In this document: in pieces, positions 47,119 to 59,759 of the stretch
Layout: every line of letters begins with the position of its first letter
How positions within the stretch are numbered: the stretch's first letter is position 1
Origin: Lenzites betulinus
Taxonomy: Eukaryota; Basidiomycota; Agaricomycetes; Polyporales; Polyporaceae
Length of the DNA stretch: 64,000 nucleotides
Direction: 5' to 3'
Assembly (NCBI GenBank): GCA_022264855.1
Contig: JABYQU010000015.1
Coordinates: 310,001 to 374,000 of the forward strand
Position numbers and translations under genes: made by a program
The notes under the pieces: model-generated
Seen by the model: the letters and a program-made list of their open reading frames with translations, nothing else
The model's database searches: none
Told to the model about the DNA's origin: nothing

Positions 47119-49020
47119 TTATTCTACTTTCGTAGCAGGAATAGTCCTCCTCTTCGTGATAGACTTGATCTTCCGGGACAGAGAGAACATCGCCACCGCG
47201 CTGACGGCGTACGTCAGTGATGGCCCAAACGTCCAGTAGGACGCGCAAGCTATTGTGAAGGTTAGCATATCGCTAATACGGCCTAGGGAGTACACAGCAC
47301 TTACCCAGTAGAGGACCGAGTGCGCGACCGAGTTGGCCCGACGAGCGGAACTTGCCCAATGCCTTGCCCTTAGCGAGGTCTGGGTGCTCCTCGATCGACT
47401 TCCCGGTGTCCGGGTCGACGGTTACGTCGTCGCATTGGAGTGAGGCGTATGCCGTGAGCGAGTTTACGACGGTGGCTGATGTCATCGCCATGCAAACCGC
47501 TGCGGCCTGGACAAGGCGGACGGCGACGGTCGGGTAATTCGCGACGGTGTGGGGAAGTATGGTGAGGAAGACGAGGCCAAGTGCGCAGCTGCTAATGCCA
47601 CGACGAGCCATATTGCCCTCTCCGATCTTTGCCAGAGCACGTCGGACGTAGCCACCTTGGAGGAGTGCACTGATGATTCCAATAGAGCCAATGAGCGCGC
47701 CGTTTTGCTTGTTGTTCCAGTCAAACACTGTTCGTTGATCAGCATCAGTGTCGGTTATTTACGGAGAAGCTGGTGGGACTTACAGTCGAAAGTCAGGAAA
47801 GTCAGGGTGAATTCGACACCGGAGAATACACCAAGGAACAGGAAGTGTAGATGTTGGAGGGTCTTGAGCATCTGGATACGCTCTGAAACGGTCTCTTGTC
47901 TTGATGTCTGCTGAACGGCGCCATTCGCCTTGCCATTTGCCTTGCCATTCGTTGAACCATTGGCGGTCCCATTGGTAGCCTTCTTCTCCGGGACGGGCTG
48001 AGCGCGCTTTCCTCGCGTCTCAGGTAGCGCAACGACCAGGAAGATCGTCTCCAGAGTCAGAAGCACGACCGTCAACAGAGCCGGTACGGCGTAGACGTTG
48101 AACTCAATCCCGGACGCAGTGATTGATGCAGGAAGAGGGCGCGAAGCGAAGTACGCGCCGATGGGCGGCCCAATAATGAAGCAAATAGCGAAGGCAATGC
48201 CTACGTGGGCCAGCGCCTTGGCTCGGGTTTCGGGTGTTGTGATGTCGGAAAGAATAGCGCTACGAGATATGAGCCAACGTGTCGTTCGATGAGTGGTCGT
48301 TAAGCTTACATCGCCAGCTGGACATTTCCCTCGCTAAGGCCGCCGATGACGCGCGAGAGCAAGTACGTCGCAAATGTGGTCGACTTCAGCCATCTATACG
48401 GAGAGTGAGCTACCGGTGTTTGCGGCAGGTGCAAACGAAACACATACACCAGGCCCGAGAGGATGTTACCGATCATGGTGATCAGGAGGATACGCTTGCG
48501 GCCGTATTTGTCACTCAAAGCTCCAATTCGCGGGGAGATGAACCTGAAGGATTAATGGTCATGCGGACATCTGTTTCACCAAGAGTATGGGTACCAACCA
48601 TTGGAGAGCTCTGCGCCATGGAGAGGATTAGAAACCGTATGTGCGCAACAGCGAGAGACACTCACGAGAACACCGAACCCATCAAACCCCCCAAGAGAAC
48701 GACGTCCCATCGTTGTGGATTCGACTTCGGTGTATATACCAGGGCTCTTGTGGAGGACACTACCGAAAGTGTTTGGGACAAGAAGCCATTTGGGTCTGAT
48801 GACTCTCGCTGTACACGATGTTACAAACCTACCAATCCGTGCAAGGATATGGACGGACCTTGGTAAACCACTCGATGATCCGAGGGAAGAGCGGAAGGGG
48901 GATGGTGAACGCTGACAGTAACGTCTATCACGATCTCTGTCAAACAGGTAGCACTGGACTGAACGCACCAAAGAGGTCCAGCACCAACGAAAGAAAGACG
49001 ACACGTTCAACCTTTCCCAT
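47119..49020 (-). CDS. Major facilitator superfamily transporter, MFSD10/TetA-like
   Basis: Polytopic membrane transporter of about 500 residues in nine or so exons. The N terminus MGKVERVVFLSLVLDLF joins AFTIPLPLFPRIIEWFTK after an intron, then RESSDPNGFLSQTLSVV, QRWDVVLLGGLMGSVFS and the MFS loop signature GALSDKYGRKRILLITMIGN. Later come YLLSRVIGGLSEGNVQLAM, TRAKALAHVGIAFAICFIIG, a cytosolic loop rich in Asn-Gly repeats (NGTANGSTNGKANGKANGAV), and second-half helices with FLFLGVFSGVEFTLTFLTFD and ALIGSIGIISALLQGGYVRR. It ends SITKRRTIPATKVE with TAA at 47119-47121. The family is multidrug or organic-anion transport-like; the substrate is unknown. The start is the ATG at 49020. Confidence 0.87.
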
Positions 49021-49499
49021 ATTGTGTGTTGCGGCGGGTGTGTGTGGAAGCAGAGGTGTGCTCGCGCCTGGGCACTCGGGAGGAACGCGGCTTATAAGTC
49101 TGCGAAAATTAGGGCGCGGTCCTCGGACTCGGGACCGGGAACAGGTGACGGACGCGCAGAGCCTGAGAAGAAGGTTATAAAGTGCCTGTCGAGGATGTGC
49201 CGGGAGTGTGGGACGGAGTACGAGAGCATGATGTGCAGGCGGTGGCTGTCGTGCGAGAGCGCACTGCTGTGGCTGAAACGACGTTCCCGCCGGTCTACGA
49301 TCACCCGGCTCGCCTGTCCACTCTCTTTCGCAGCGGCAACCCAGGAACATATATCTCTCCCACGCACAACACTTTCTCTCAGGATGGCCATCCATACACT
49401 GGCAACCCGTGGGGAGGCGGTGAAATACACGTTGATACAGACTGCCAAGTTTGCTGCTACGTAGTTCCACGTCAGTGATTTTCCACACGCTGGCCCATT
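49021..49499. other. Intergenic region upstream of MFS gene
   Basis: About 480 bp between the MFS start and the PUS7 stop. It contains the MFS promoter and PUS7 3' UTR. Open frames here are not supported. Confidence 0.4.
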
Positions 49500-52400
49500 C
49501 TACTCCGCGCCTGTCCCCTCCACAGCCTCGACTGTCCTGTATTTTTGGTCTTCCGATGCCTGTGTGAGCGTCGTCTGGTAGTGGGAACTCGTCTCCGTCT
49601 TGGTGACTTCACGTAGCGCCATAGTGGCATACGCAGCGGTACCAAGCTGCAGGTTAATTTGAAGGGCAAGGAACTTGCCGTTCTCATCTGTAACCGGCGG
49701 AGGCATGCCAAGCAGCTTGTCCTCGTCTGACTGCGCTAGGGCAACATCGGGGTCGGTGTACTTGATCACACTCCAGGAGAGCTCCTTCGGGAGGTGGAGA
49801 ATCTTGCGGTACGATCCACCTAGCGAGTAGTCCCTTGAAGAAGATGTGAGCAACGGGCAAAACAGCGTACGGTGCACACAGTTCTCACTTCTGCTTGCGG
49901 ACCCAGTTATCGGGGTCAAGACCGTCTTTCTTCAAGAACTCCTTATAACGCTCGCCTAATCGGCCACCAGGGTAATCCACGTCTTTACCAGGTAGAGGCA
50001 TAATCACGTCAAAGATCGAATACTTGTCCAGGTCCTCTTCGGCAAGGACCTTGACCTTTGGCGGTTCCCAAGCTTTCCTCGATCGCCTGCTGGATCTTCC
50101 CAGCTCGCCGTCCTTTGCTACATGATTATGTTAGCTACGCCCACAGTGGCGGTGGTGCTGACCACATACCATCGTCCTCATTGGCCGCCTTGTCGTCCGC
50201 AATAACCCCGGCTTCCGCAGCTTCAAGAGCAATTTCCGCGGCATCCTCCGCGCCATCTACCTTTGCAGAGGGCTCGTCGAAAACAAGATCTCCAACGACA
50301 GGCTTGTCCGCGCCGTGCATCCTGATGCGCTCGGACACTATCGCATTCCACACGTAGGACTGGTACGCATGCACGTACATCAGCCTCAGGTTGCGTGGGA
50401 TCTGAGTATGTGTGAACATTCGCCACGCGGCGTCCTGCCAGGAAGCGGGGGTCACTCACCGTGGATAATGAGCCCATGGCGTTTCTGGTGTCGCCCCCTT
50501 GCTTCTTGTAACTCTCGAGGATACAGCGTTCGGCGACTACGCGACGGGGCATAAGCTCGAGAGCCTTATCCAGGTCGCCGTCGACTAGCCAGGCGTCCCG
50601 CGCGGCGACAACATCCGGATGCTCCCCTGGACGGTTGCGAAGAATGAGGGACACCGCTCTGTGCCAGTCGCCCTTCAACAATGCGAGCCCAATTGAGTGT
50701 GTGGGAATAGAAGCCGTGCCAAAACGTTGCATGCCTGAGCAGGAGCCATGTGAGTGTCGTGGAAACTGTTCACACGAACCTATCCATACCGTAGTAGTTA
50801 ATGAAACCTTTGGTTTTGATGGTATTCATAGCCCTGTCCAAGGTCTCCATAGAGTCCACTCGAACGGTCCTGGGGAGGTATAAGTAAAACAATCGCGAAG
50901 TCGTACACCTAGTCTTGTACCGCACCGAAGGGTAATCACGAAGGCGTTGCCTTTCAGCATGCCCAACTCCAAGCTCGCCTTCCGATAGTTGAAGTCGCCA
51001 ACCCGGACTCCGCGCTCGCCTCGCTGCGTCAAGATGTCGTTCATGCTCCGCTTTCCGCCGAGGCCATTAGCCATCTTCCAGACATCCTCTACAGTCTTGT
51101 TGCCTCGGCGTAGGGATACGCGCTGCACGGTGACACCACGCTTGTCCTTCGTGCCTGCGACAGACAAGTCCTTGACGCTGGAGTGTAGCGTCCGTGAGAG
51201 CGCTGCGAGCGCATCCTGAGTGTCGCGGTTGGCCTTCTGTAGTGTGAAGTGAATATAGGGAGGGTAGCCTCCCCTCTCTCCGCCACCACGACCTGTACAA
51301 GCAATGTAAGGTCCAGATAGAGTAAACTCTATGAAGCGTTGCAACTCACCGCCCTCAGTTCGACCACCCCGCCCACCCCCACGACCACCGCGGCTAGACA
51401 CACCACCGCGCTTTGACCATTTGATGACGATGCGCGAACCTTCATCCGAAGCAGGCGCGGTAGTGTCTGTCTCGGTATCGAGCTTGCCGCCAAAGAGGTC
51501 GCGGACGATTTTGTGTAGACCGGTCCGCGTCTCCTTAGAAGCGATTGGCTATGGGACATATATGCGTAAGACTGTATTGAAGACATGCGCGAAATAGGGA
51601 ACACGACGTCACGAACATTTGAGATCACTTTGCGGTGGTCTTCTTTCGCACCTGCCCTACCGCCCCTCGCACCACCTCGGCCACCACGTCCCCCACGGTC
51701 ACCCCGGCCGCGGCCCCTACCACGTTTGCCTCTCCCCTGAGGTTCAGGTTCTGGTGCGGGTGTCGGCGCGGAAGGCTCAGATGCTTCGCCTTTACCGTCG
51801 ACAGGCTTAGACTGCCGCCCACCCCAACCACTGTCACTTACAAATGGCGGCTCGGGGCCTTCCAGGAATAGCGTTTTAACATGAGCTATCACATCCTCCG
51901 AGAGGAATGGTTTTAGAGACTCTGTGAACCGTTCGGGCCAGGGCTCGTTATCCTTGGGAACCTCTTCGGTAGCTTGGCCGACTTCAGCCGCCGGAGGGAC
52001 GGTTTCGGGAGCCGTGTTCACAGCGGGAGTCGCTGTTTCCTCCACACCACCTGCTACTTTGGGGTTATCTTCACCCGCGAGAGGTTGTTCTGCAGATGAT
52101 GCGTCGACGGTGTCCCCAGCCGCATCCACAGTCTTCTCGCCGGCAGGCTTCTTGGAGGACTCGGGCATCCCGAGGGATTTCAGGTGTATAACTTGACTGT
52201 CCAAGTCTACCTCAAACACCAGAAAGTCTGTGAACCTTTCTGCGTGTTGGAAGAGGGATGACCACAGCGAGCATCGAGCTCACCTTTGCTTGATGATGCC
52301 CTCAATCTTCGGGACGTCGTGCCCGATGTATTCGGAAATGCCAACGTCGGTCTCCATGATACGCTGCATGGTCCCATCCGGACCGTACACGGCAGGGGGC

Positions 52401-52636
52401 GCCTTCAGCAATACATGGCTCGGAGGCAGCAGGCTCTCTGGCTCCTGGTTTGCATCAGGCGCGTCTTGCATTTCATCGTCCTCAAGTTCTGCGGCGCTGA
52501 CCACGACGACCTCGGGCTCAGCGTCCATCGTCACGTCTTCATCGGCACCTGCGTTGAGCCTTGTTCGCTTGGCGTCGGGCTCGTCGAGGAGCGCATCATC
52601 TTGTTCGCGCGGACGGATTTTTGGTGAAGCAGACAT
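49500..52636 (-). CDS. PUS7: tRNA/RNA pseudouridine synthase Pus7 (TruD family) with RGG-rich inserts
   Basis: Isomerises uridine to pseudouridine in tRNA, U2 snRNA and mRNA (position 13 or 35 contexts). Start ATG at 52636 ([13 protein letters not shown]). The N-terminal part is acidic, then [20 protein letters not shown] and [18 protein letters not shown], the TruD N-terminal motifs. The catalytic motif is [20 protein letters not shown] (Asp in GTKDKR). Further motifs are [56 protein letters not shown] and a C terminus [19 protein letters not shown]. Two Arg-Gly-rich stretches lie before the catalytic motif, [19 protein letters not shown] and [15 protein letters not shown], on either side of an intron. 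The protein is about 870 residues, longer than yeast Pus7 because of acidic and RGG inserts. The stop is at 49500-49502. Confidence 0.92.
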
Positions 52637-52824
52637 GGGAGGAGACAAACCGCGCTAGTTCAGAGATTAGATCGCGTCGCCGGTCCGATCTGGATCATTT
52701 CATGTAGATCTGAGATCATCTAATCTCTTGACGGTTAGATAGGGTTAGATCTACTACTCGCCTCCGATCACTCATAGTACTTTACAGTCTTTGCCACAAT
52801 CCCTCACTCCCGCTGTGTTCAAAG

Positions 52825-53773
52825 ATGTCGACGGCGTACAAGCAAACATACTCCAGCAGAGCTGAGTCTCACGCAAACCCTGCGGCCAAAGCGCTCCTTG
52901 AGACGATCGAACGCAAACGCAGCAACCTCTGCGTTAGTGTCGATGTAACAAAACAATCCGACTTCCTGAGGATCATCGACGTCGTCGGGCCTTACGTCTG
53001 CCTAGTCAAGGTATATGCGCAGAATGAATATTAAATTTAGATGGTGACTTACCGTTCTAGACCCATGTGGATGTCATAGAAGACTTTGACTACTCCGTTG
53101 TCGAACGGCTTCAAGAGCTAAGCACAAAACATGACTTCCAAATATTTGAAGACAGGAAGTTCGCAGATATCGGTACACATCTACTCATACGACTGCGATG
53201 TATGCATACTTACGTCTGATGATTTTATTAGGCAACACCGTCGCACTACAGTACTCCAGCGGCGTACACAAAATCGCAAGCTGGTCGCACATCACAAACG
53301 CCCACCCTGTCCCCGGCCCATCTGTCATCACCGGTCTTGCATCCGTCGGTCTACCACTCGGACGCGGTCTCCTCCTTCTCGCCGAAATGAGCACCAAGGG
53401 CAGCCTTGCGACTGGCTCGTACACGGATGAAGCCGTCCGAATGGCCCGTGCGAACCGTGACTTCGTGATCGGCTTCATCGCCCAACGACGAATGGATGGC
53501 GTGGGCCTTCGCAACGGGGGGTCCGTCACAGACGAGGATTTCCTTGTACTCACCCCTGGCGTTGGGCTGGACACGAAGGGAGACGGCATGGGACAGCAGT
53601 ATCGGACTCCACGGCAGGTCGTCCTCGAGTCCGGATGCGACGTGATCATCGTTGGCAGAGGGATCTATGGCAAGGATAACGGCGCGAACCCAGAGGCAGT
53701 GCGAGCCCAAGCAGAGAGGTACAGAGAAGAGGGGTGGAAAGCCTACTTGGAACGGATGGGATCGACCAACTGA
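52825..53773 (+). CDS. URA3: Orotidine-5'-phosphate decarboxylase
   Basis: Last step of de novo UMP synthesis. Three exons: [20 protein letters not shown] to GPYVCLVK, then [20 protein letters not shown] with the active-site motif [12 protein letters not shown], then [20 protein letters not shown] onward. Substrate-binding motifs follow: [39 protein letters not shown] and [14 protein letters not shown]. It ends YLERMGSTN and TGA. About 275 residues, normal for the family. It is transcribed away from PUS7 with 188 bp between the two ATGs. Confidence 0.97.
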
Positions 53774-53914
53774 TCGGCGCTGGTCTATCCTCGTGGAGAG
53801 TGTTGACCTAGGTGCAGGGAGATCGAGGAGATGTTGAAGTGCTACAAATGAAATGTTGTATAATATCCTACCGATACAGCAAGGGTTTCCCAGACATTCG
53901 TTAATACTCATAAG

Positions 53915-55615
53915 TCAGTCCGTCGTTCCGTTCTCCTCAGCTTTCTTGCGCTCCTCTGCCTCTTTTGCTTCTCGCTCTTCCGCTTCCACTACCTCAATAT
54001 CCAGAGGGAACGTTAGGATGGCAGCGATACCGGTTAGTTGATTGAGCTCTGAAACAGAAAGGTGAGCTTCAACCATTCACGATGCAGGTATACCACATAC
54101 GTTGTCCCGATTCGTGCATGCTAGAGAATATTAGGACCTCGCCTCCTTTACTTCCGACATCCTCCACTATCCCGACGAATCTCTTGCGTTGGGCGGCATC
54201 GCTGGCCCTGTATACCAGATGTATATAAGGCGTAGTCCTGAGAATACAATTTAATGTCACTCACCTAAAGAGCTCATCCGAGATCAAGAGAGTGCCAATA
54301 GCTCCGCGGTCGGCAGCAAGGGCGACATGATCAGGTCCATACCAAGCTCGCATCTCGTCAGATGCAAGCATTTTGAAGAACCTGCTATATGTGAGCTATC
54401 GTGCTCTAGCCGCAGCAGAATCCACGGACCTGTCAAGCATCATCCCCTCTCGCGCAAACTTCGTCTCCTTCATCTGTGTCGCAATCTGTACTTCTGTGAG
54501 CTTTATCGTCCGTGGGTAGGACAATGTGTACTTACCTCGGGGCTCTTGAGTGCCTCAACCAAACTATGCACATGTGGACTGTTCACATGTACTTTGATGA
54601 ACTTGCTGCGCGCGGCTAACAGAGGTTTATTCGATGTCCTGGTCGCCTCCGCCATGATAAAGTCGAACACAGCATCCCGTACCCATCCCGGTGAAGCGAC
54701 TACGATCGCACGCAGAGAAGGGGAGGAGTATGGAACGTGCCGCAAGAAGGAGGTGTATAAGCTCTGATAGAACCTGGCCAAACCCTGCTCATAACGTCAG
54801 GTGAGTTCGAGAAGAGGGAAGGCAAAACCATACCTTTTCATGCGCGGAGGACGTTGTCGAGATTTTGCGCGGTATTGGGACCTCCAGACGCTGTAGGACA
54901 ACGGTCATATGCTCGGAGAGCAAACAGAACGTTGCAGTGCCTATGTAGATGTTCAGCTTAGAGGAACTTATGCGAAGTATTTCACTGTTACCTTCCCCAC
55001 AAACTATCGCTGCGACTTCCGCGCCTCGTCCCGGTACACAACTTTCTTCCACTCGGCCTAGTGCGATACTGTCCCACCCGCCTTCATCTTTCTCTATCCG
55101 GACATCCTTGTTGGATTCAATCTCTAGCGTGTGGAAGGCGCCGAGTTTTACATGAGGATTCTCCTCCGCTACCCGGCCCGCGATCTCAACAGTAGCAGTC
55201 GCTTCCGGAGCAGTGTTGGGTGCACCCGCAGTGGTTCCGGACTCCGCGCCCGGGGCAGCCGAGGGCGACCAGGTAACGCGGGTTACCGCGAGCGTGAGGT
55301 TAAGACGGACTCGTTTGGAATCAACGGATCCCGTAGCAGAGACGTTCTGTATGCGGCGGATACCAGCTGCGCGAATTCTGTCGCCCTGTTGATACAAAAA
55401 TCATGGTTTGTTCATGCTTCTCAATTTTGGGAGAACAGTGCCTACCGACCTCTTGGATCAGATTATATAGATGCCACATATCCTCATCGTCCTCTGGACG
55501 GACGGTGACATAACCCTGGGTGTGCATGAGCACCATTGCTAATTGCCATCGAGCTAGTACGTTAACAAAGACGAACCGACCGATCCCTTTCTATACGCTT
55601 TCCAACTAGTTTCAT
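53915..55615 (-). CDS. DOM34: Dom34/Pelota mRNA surveillance and ribosome rescue factor
   Basis: eRF1-like protein that with Hbs1 splits stalled ribosomes in no-go decay. The first exon is short ([16 protein letters not shown] at 55615). After a 90-nt-class intron it reads [20 protein letters not shown], then [20 protein letters not shown] and [17 protein letters not shown]. Later parts show [60 protein letters not shown] and [20 protein letters not shown]. The C-terminal exons hold a domain ending in [21 protein letters not shown] Ser/Ala/Gly-rich insert ([20 protein letters not shown]) is present in the N-terminal domain. No GGQ loop was seen, as expected for Pelota rather than eRF1. Stop TGA at 53915-53917. 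Confidence 0.9.
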
Positions 55616-55859
55616 GGTACGCTGGGCTTGAAAGTTGACCGTGAACGTTGAAGGAGGTAGTGGGCGAAGTTGTGGCTGAAGGAGTCGATTTCATCATTCT
55701 ATGAATGTGGGAACCACCTTCCCGATCCGACGAGGATCCGGATCGCGTCCAAACGCGACTGTGCAGGCGTGTCTGCACACGGCCGCCACTTCTTGACTGC
55801 GTCCTTCACCCTCTTTACAACACACATCAGCCCACTTTAAACATTGTAAATCACGCACT

Positions 55860-56777
55860 ATGTCAGAACAACAGGCAAAGATCGCCTCCCTCATGGACCG
55901 CCTCAACGAGCCCAGCACGTCCTCTGCCCACTCCCGTTCAGACAATGCAGAAGCTGACGAGGACATCTTCGCCGAGCTCGAGGCGGAGATCGAGAACGAC
56001 TCAAGCGCAGCCTTCCGCGAGCACGGCATGGAGCAGCTGAAGCGAGAGTGAGGTGCTTCCTCTGGCCCTCGAGGTACGGGCCGCACGCTAACTGATGCAC
56101 GATGCGCGTAGAATGGAAGACCTGCAAAGGAAGAAGGGTGACGGCCACGGGCAATACAGAGAAATCACGGACGAGAAGGAGGTGATGCGACTTAGTGCGT
56201 GAGTGCTACAACCCTCTGTACAGCTGTCTGAGAGGTCCTGACGGCGTGTGTGTGCAGGAAAGAGCCGCGTTGTGTTATCCACTTCTTCCACAGCAAATTC
56301 AAGCGATGTGAGATCATGGACAAACACCTAGCGGTAAGTATTCCCGCTGCATAGAATTGCGCGGGGCCTGACAGACTATACAGCGCATTGCACCTAAATA
56401 TTTCAACACGCTTTTCATCCGCGTGTTCGTAGAGAACGTGCCTTGGCTGGTCGAGCGGCTCGCCATACAAGTCCTGCCATGTGTGATGACGTTTATAAAC
56501 GGCGTCTCAAAGGACAGGATTGTCGGCTTCGAAGACCTCGGCAATACCGACCAATTTGACACGGCTACTCTCGAGTGGAAGCTCTTGAACAGCGGTAAGC
56601 CACAATCATCATCCACACCACACATGTATATGACTCATTGCGCTCTATGCAGGCGTGGTACAAAAAGGAGATTCAGTCGCACCAGCCGGCGTGACATATG
56701 GAGCACAATCCAGCGTACGCAGAAACGTACGAGGGCGACCTCAGGACGACGATTCCGACTTTGACCTGGACGAGTGA
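55860..56777 (+). CDS. PLP1: Phosducin-like/TXNDC9 thioredoxin-fold protein
   Basis: Co-chaperone of the CCT chaperonin in tubulin and actin folding. Five exons give about 220 residues: an acidic helical N terminus (MSEQQAKIASLMDRLNEPS), then EMEDLQRKKGDGHGQYREI. The thioredoxin-like fold reads EPRCVIHFFHSKFKRCEIMD, with a single Cys where true thioredoxins have CxxC, as is normal for TXNDC9. Then come LFIRVFVENVPWLVERLAIQ, VLPCVMTFINGVSKDRIVGF and EDLGNTDQFDTATLEWKLL. The C terminus is DDDSDFDLDE with TGA at 56775-56777. It diverges from DOM34 (244 bp between ATGs) and converges on the photolyase gene. Confidence 0.93.
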
Positions 56778-56913
56778 TATACCTCCGCCTGTGCCTTTGG
56801 GACTACTGCATTGCTCGCCGCTGTTATTCACACATATGCAATTCATGACTGTCTGAGATATCTGGTGCTCTGCGGCTACACACATGCTTGACAAGATCCA
56901 CGGAAGAATGCTG

Positions 56914-59127
56914 CTACTCTGACCCGATGTTCTTGTATCGATGAATCGCCCGATTTCTAACTTCCTTGTGGTCTACCAGCGGCCGTGGGTACCCTAACTT
57001 ATCTGCAAGGCCCGCGGGGGGATTGTGGACCTCTATAAGAAGGAGAATATGAACATCGAGATGTATAGGTAAGTCGGGTGACATACCTGCACCTCTGACT
57101 TTGGCCAGTTCGGGCACGAAGTGGCGGATATACTCGCCTCCGGGATCGGTCTACACAAGCATCGTCAGCCGCAGGAAACCGTATGATTCGAAACCAAACT
57201 CACTTTCAGGCTTTGCGTGTATGGGTTGAAGATACGGAAGTATGGCGCAGGATCGACGCCCGTACTCGCGCTCCACTGCCAGCCACCGTTGTTCGACGCA
57301 AGATCTCCGTCGATCAGCGTCTCCATGAAGTACTGTCATCCACCGTCAGCCTCTCCGTTCTTGATGAATCTGACACCAGAGAACAGGAGCACGCACCTGC
57401 TCGCCCAGCCGCCAGTCGATCATAAGGTCCTTGACCAGGAACATGGCCGCGATCATGCGTGCGCGGTTGTGCATCCAGCCCATCGTATTTGCCTGGCGCA
57501 TCGCGGCGTCGACGATTGGTACGCCCGTCTTGCCCTCCTTCCACGCCTGGAGGTGCTCGGGGTTTGTCTCCCATCGGACGTTTGCGTACTTCTCCAGGAA
57601 CGGGCGTCCCATCGACACGCGCGGAAAGAGCGCGATTATATGTGTGTAGAAGTCCCGCCAGGCTTGCCGTAGGTTGAACGGTGAGTCAGGCGGCACGAGA
57701 TGGATTGAACTCACCGAGCTCTTGGATCCACCGTCCAACACCTGTGTCGCGGCTGACATCGAGCTTCGTTTTTCCGGACGCCTTCAACGCCTCGCGGACG
57801 CACGCGCGAATGGAGATAATTCCCGCAGACAGGTAGGGGCTGAGTCGGCTGGTCGTGTCTGCGTCCATACGATCTCGCGCTTCTTTGTACTTGCCTAGGC
57901 GACTTTGTTTCGTTGGGTCGACGTCCTTCGTACCTGGAGTGAGGGGGTCTACTGCGCCGAACTGGGACGACCTGGATGCAGTAACCAAAAATCTTCGCAA
58001 CATCTATATGTCCATGGTACGCTCAACCGGCTGTTGTCAGGCTAGGGAGGATCAACACCAACCTCAAATGCCGCGTCCTCTCCAGCGGGCCAGAACGTGG
58101 AAATACGGCCGCGGTCATCAGATGGGAGTGAAAAGCCATCTACTTCTCGAGGAACTTCAACCTTGAAAAGTTGGCCAAAAATTGGATGGTTGTGCACGTC
58201 TGAGTCGTTTCCTTTGGGCAGCGGTGCATCGCCGAGGCTGTGAGAAGGTGCTTTCTCGACCAGCGGCGCCCAAGAGCGAAGGAACGGTGAGTATACCTAT
58301 GATAGAGGTCAGCCCTGTTGCATTCTGACATTGATCAGCCTCACGTACAGTATAGCCCTTGCCGTCTTTAGTCCGTACTTCCCCAGGTGGGAGGACACAT
58401 TTGTCATGCACGGATGTGCATACAACTTTGCCGTGTTTCTTAGCAATGTGGCATAGTGCGATGTCCCTCCGAAGCTCATCCACTTCGTATTCGATGTTGC
58501 TGAAAACGTGTGAAGCTTTCCATTGCAACAACAAACCGTGTATAAATTCAGGGATCTTAGTGCGTAGCTTGTGTGTGACCGTGTAGAGTGGGATGTTGAG
58601 TTTAGCCAGGTGGGTCTCAATGATTTCCCGAAGTCAGTTGTCCGAGCGCCCAGCAAAGACCAAGCTACCCTGCTCACTTTGATAATCTCGAGATTACGCA
58701 GGGTAAAGTCGACCCTGCGCGCACTGCGATCATGGGCAGCGTAATCCTGAGGACTGAACACGAACAACACGAGGAGCGGGACAGCATCTTTATGAGCCTG
58801 GACAGAGGCTTGGTGAAGTGCGCGGTTGTCTCGGACTGGACAAAGGATAGAGTGAGCTCATGTCACAATTTCAACATGACCGGTATGCATACCTCTCATG
58901 TCCTCCATCCTCATCCAATACACAACACAATCCCCTTTGACATGGTTCGTGCTAGTGCTGCTAGCCGCTTTTTCTAAGAGGAAGACGGGGGGAGACGCGT
59001 CGACTCTTGCCGCGTTCTCCGCGGTAGCTATCTTGTTGGGGAGGAACTTCGCGTCATCCCTTGACTTCTTCATAGCTGGTGATTCAAGGTCGACAGTCGG
59101 CGATGTACTACGCTCCCTCTTTGTCAT
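56914..59127 (-). CDS. PHR1: CPD photolyase (cryptochrome/photolyase family, class I)
   Basis: Light-driven repair of cyclobutane pyrimidine dimers with FAD and an antenna cofactor. About eight exons. The N terminus [20 protein letters not shown] has Lys/Arg clusters like a nuclear signal. The antenna domain shows [29 protein letters not shown] and [20 protein letters not shown]. The FAD domain shows [80 protein letters not shown] and [20 protein letters not shown]. The last exon reads [20 protein letters not shown] and ends TAG at 56914-56916. An in-frame upstream ATG at 59199 adds 24 Arg/Ser-rich residues like a mitochondrial presequence. I chose 59127 because a TATA box sits only about 26 bp before 59199. 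Confidence 0.92.
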
Positions 59128-59224
59128 GAGAAGATGAATTCTAGACGCGACTGAGACGGATGGAAGGGGACGGATGGTATGGGGGGAGAGACGTCGCATC
59201 GCGTCGACGTACGCATGAAAGCAT

Positions 59225-59232
59225 TATATATA
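59225..59232 (-). promoter_or_regulatory. TATA box of the photolyase gene
   Basis: TATATATA about 26 bp upstream of the ATG at 59199 and 98 bp upstream of the ATG at 59127. At the usual TATA-to-start spacing, transcription would begin close to 59195, so most transcripts would lack the first ATG and use 59127. Confidence 0.5.
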
Positions 59233-59759
59233 CTCTGCACAGACGTCAGCAACAGCGGCGGGCAAGCCAAACGCGTCCGCCGCCTCACTCGTGCACGATC
59301 CCGCCCCGCCATCGACGGTCACATGACCGCGTCTCACCGCCAGCCACCAAACTTGTAGGAGTGAGCGTTCTCCGCCCGCCCGGCCCGATTCCACCGACCG
59401 TCAGCCACTTTGTGCACTGTCCCTCAACTTTGAGGCAGCGGTTTGCACCTCCGCGTAAGCTATGTTTTATGCGTAGCCTGACCCTCCGCAATACCCTCCT
59501 TGCCCTCGTTTACGGCAACAGTACATGTCGCAATAGGCCGAGGCAGACAGTTGGGGTTGACCGCGGATAAAGCCGGGACAGAGGAGAAAGCCGGGTACCA
59601 CGAAGGTCACGTGAGACGCGATTCGTACAGGGTGCTGATAACCGATTCCTGGTGGAATCGGAACTCGCGAAGCATCCTCTGGAATTGTGTGCAATAACGA
59701 CTCGAGGTGGAAGATGTGTACAAATACATTTGAACGAGCGACGAATGAATGCGCGGAGA
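59233..59759. other. Intergenic region between photolyase and glutaminase genes
   Basis: About 530 bp with the photolyase upstream region and the glutaminase 3' UTR. Open frames here overlap in many phases and show no recognisable motif. Nothing else supported. Confidence 0.4.
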
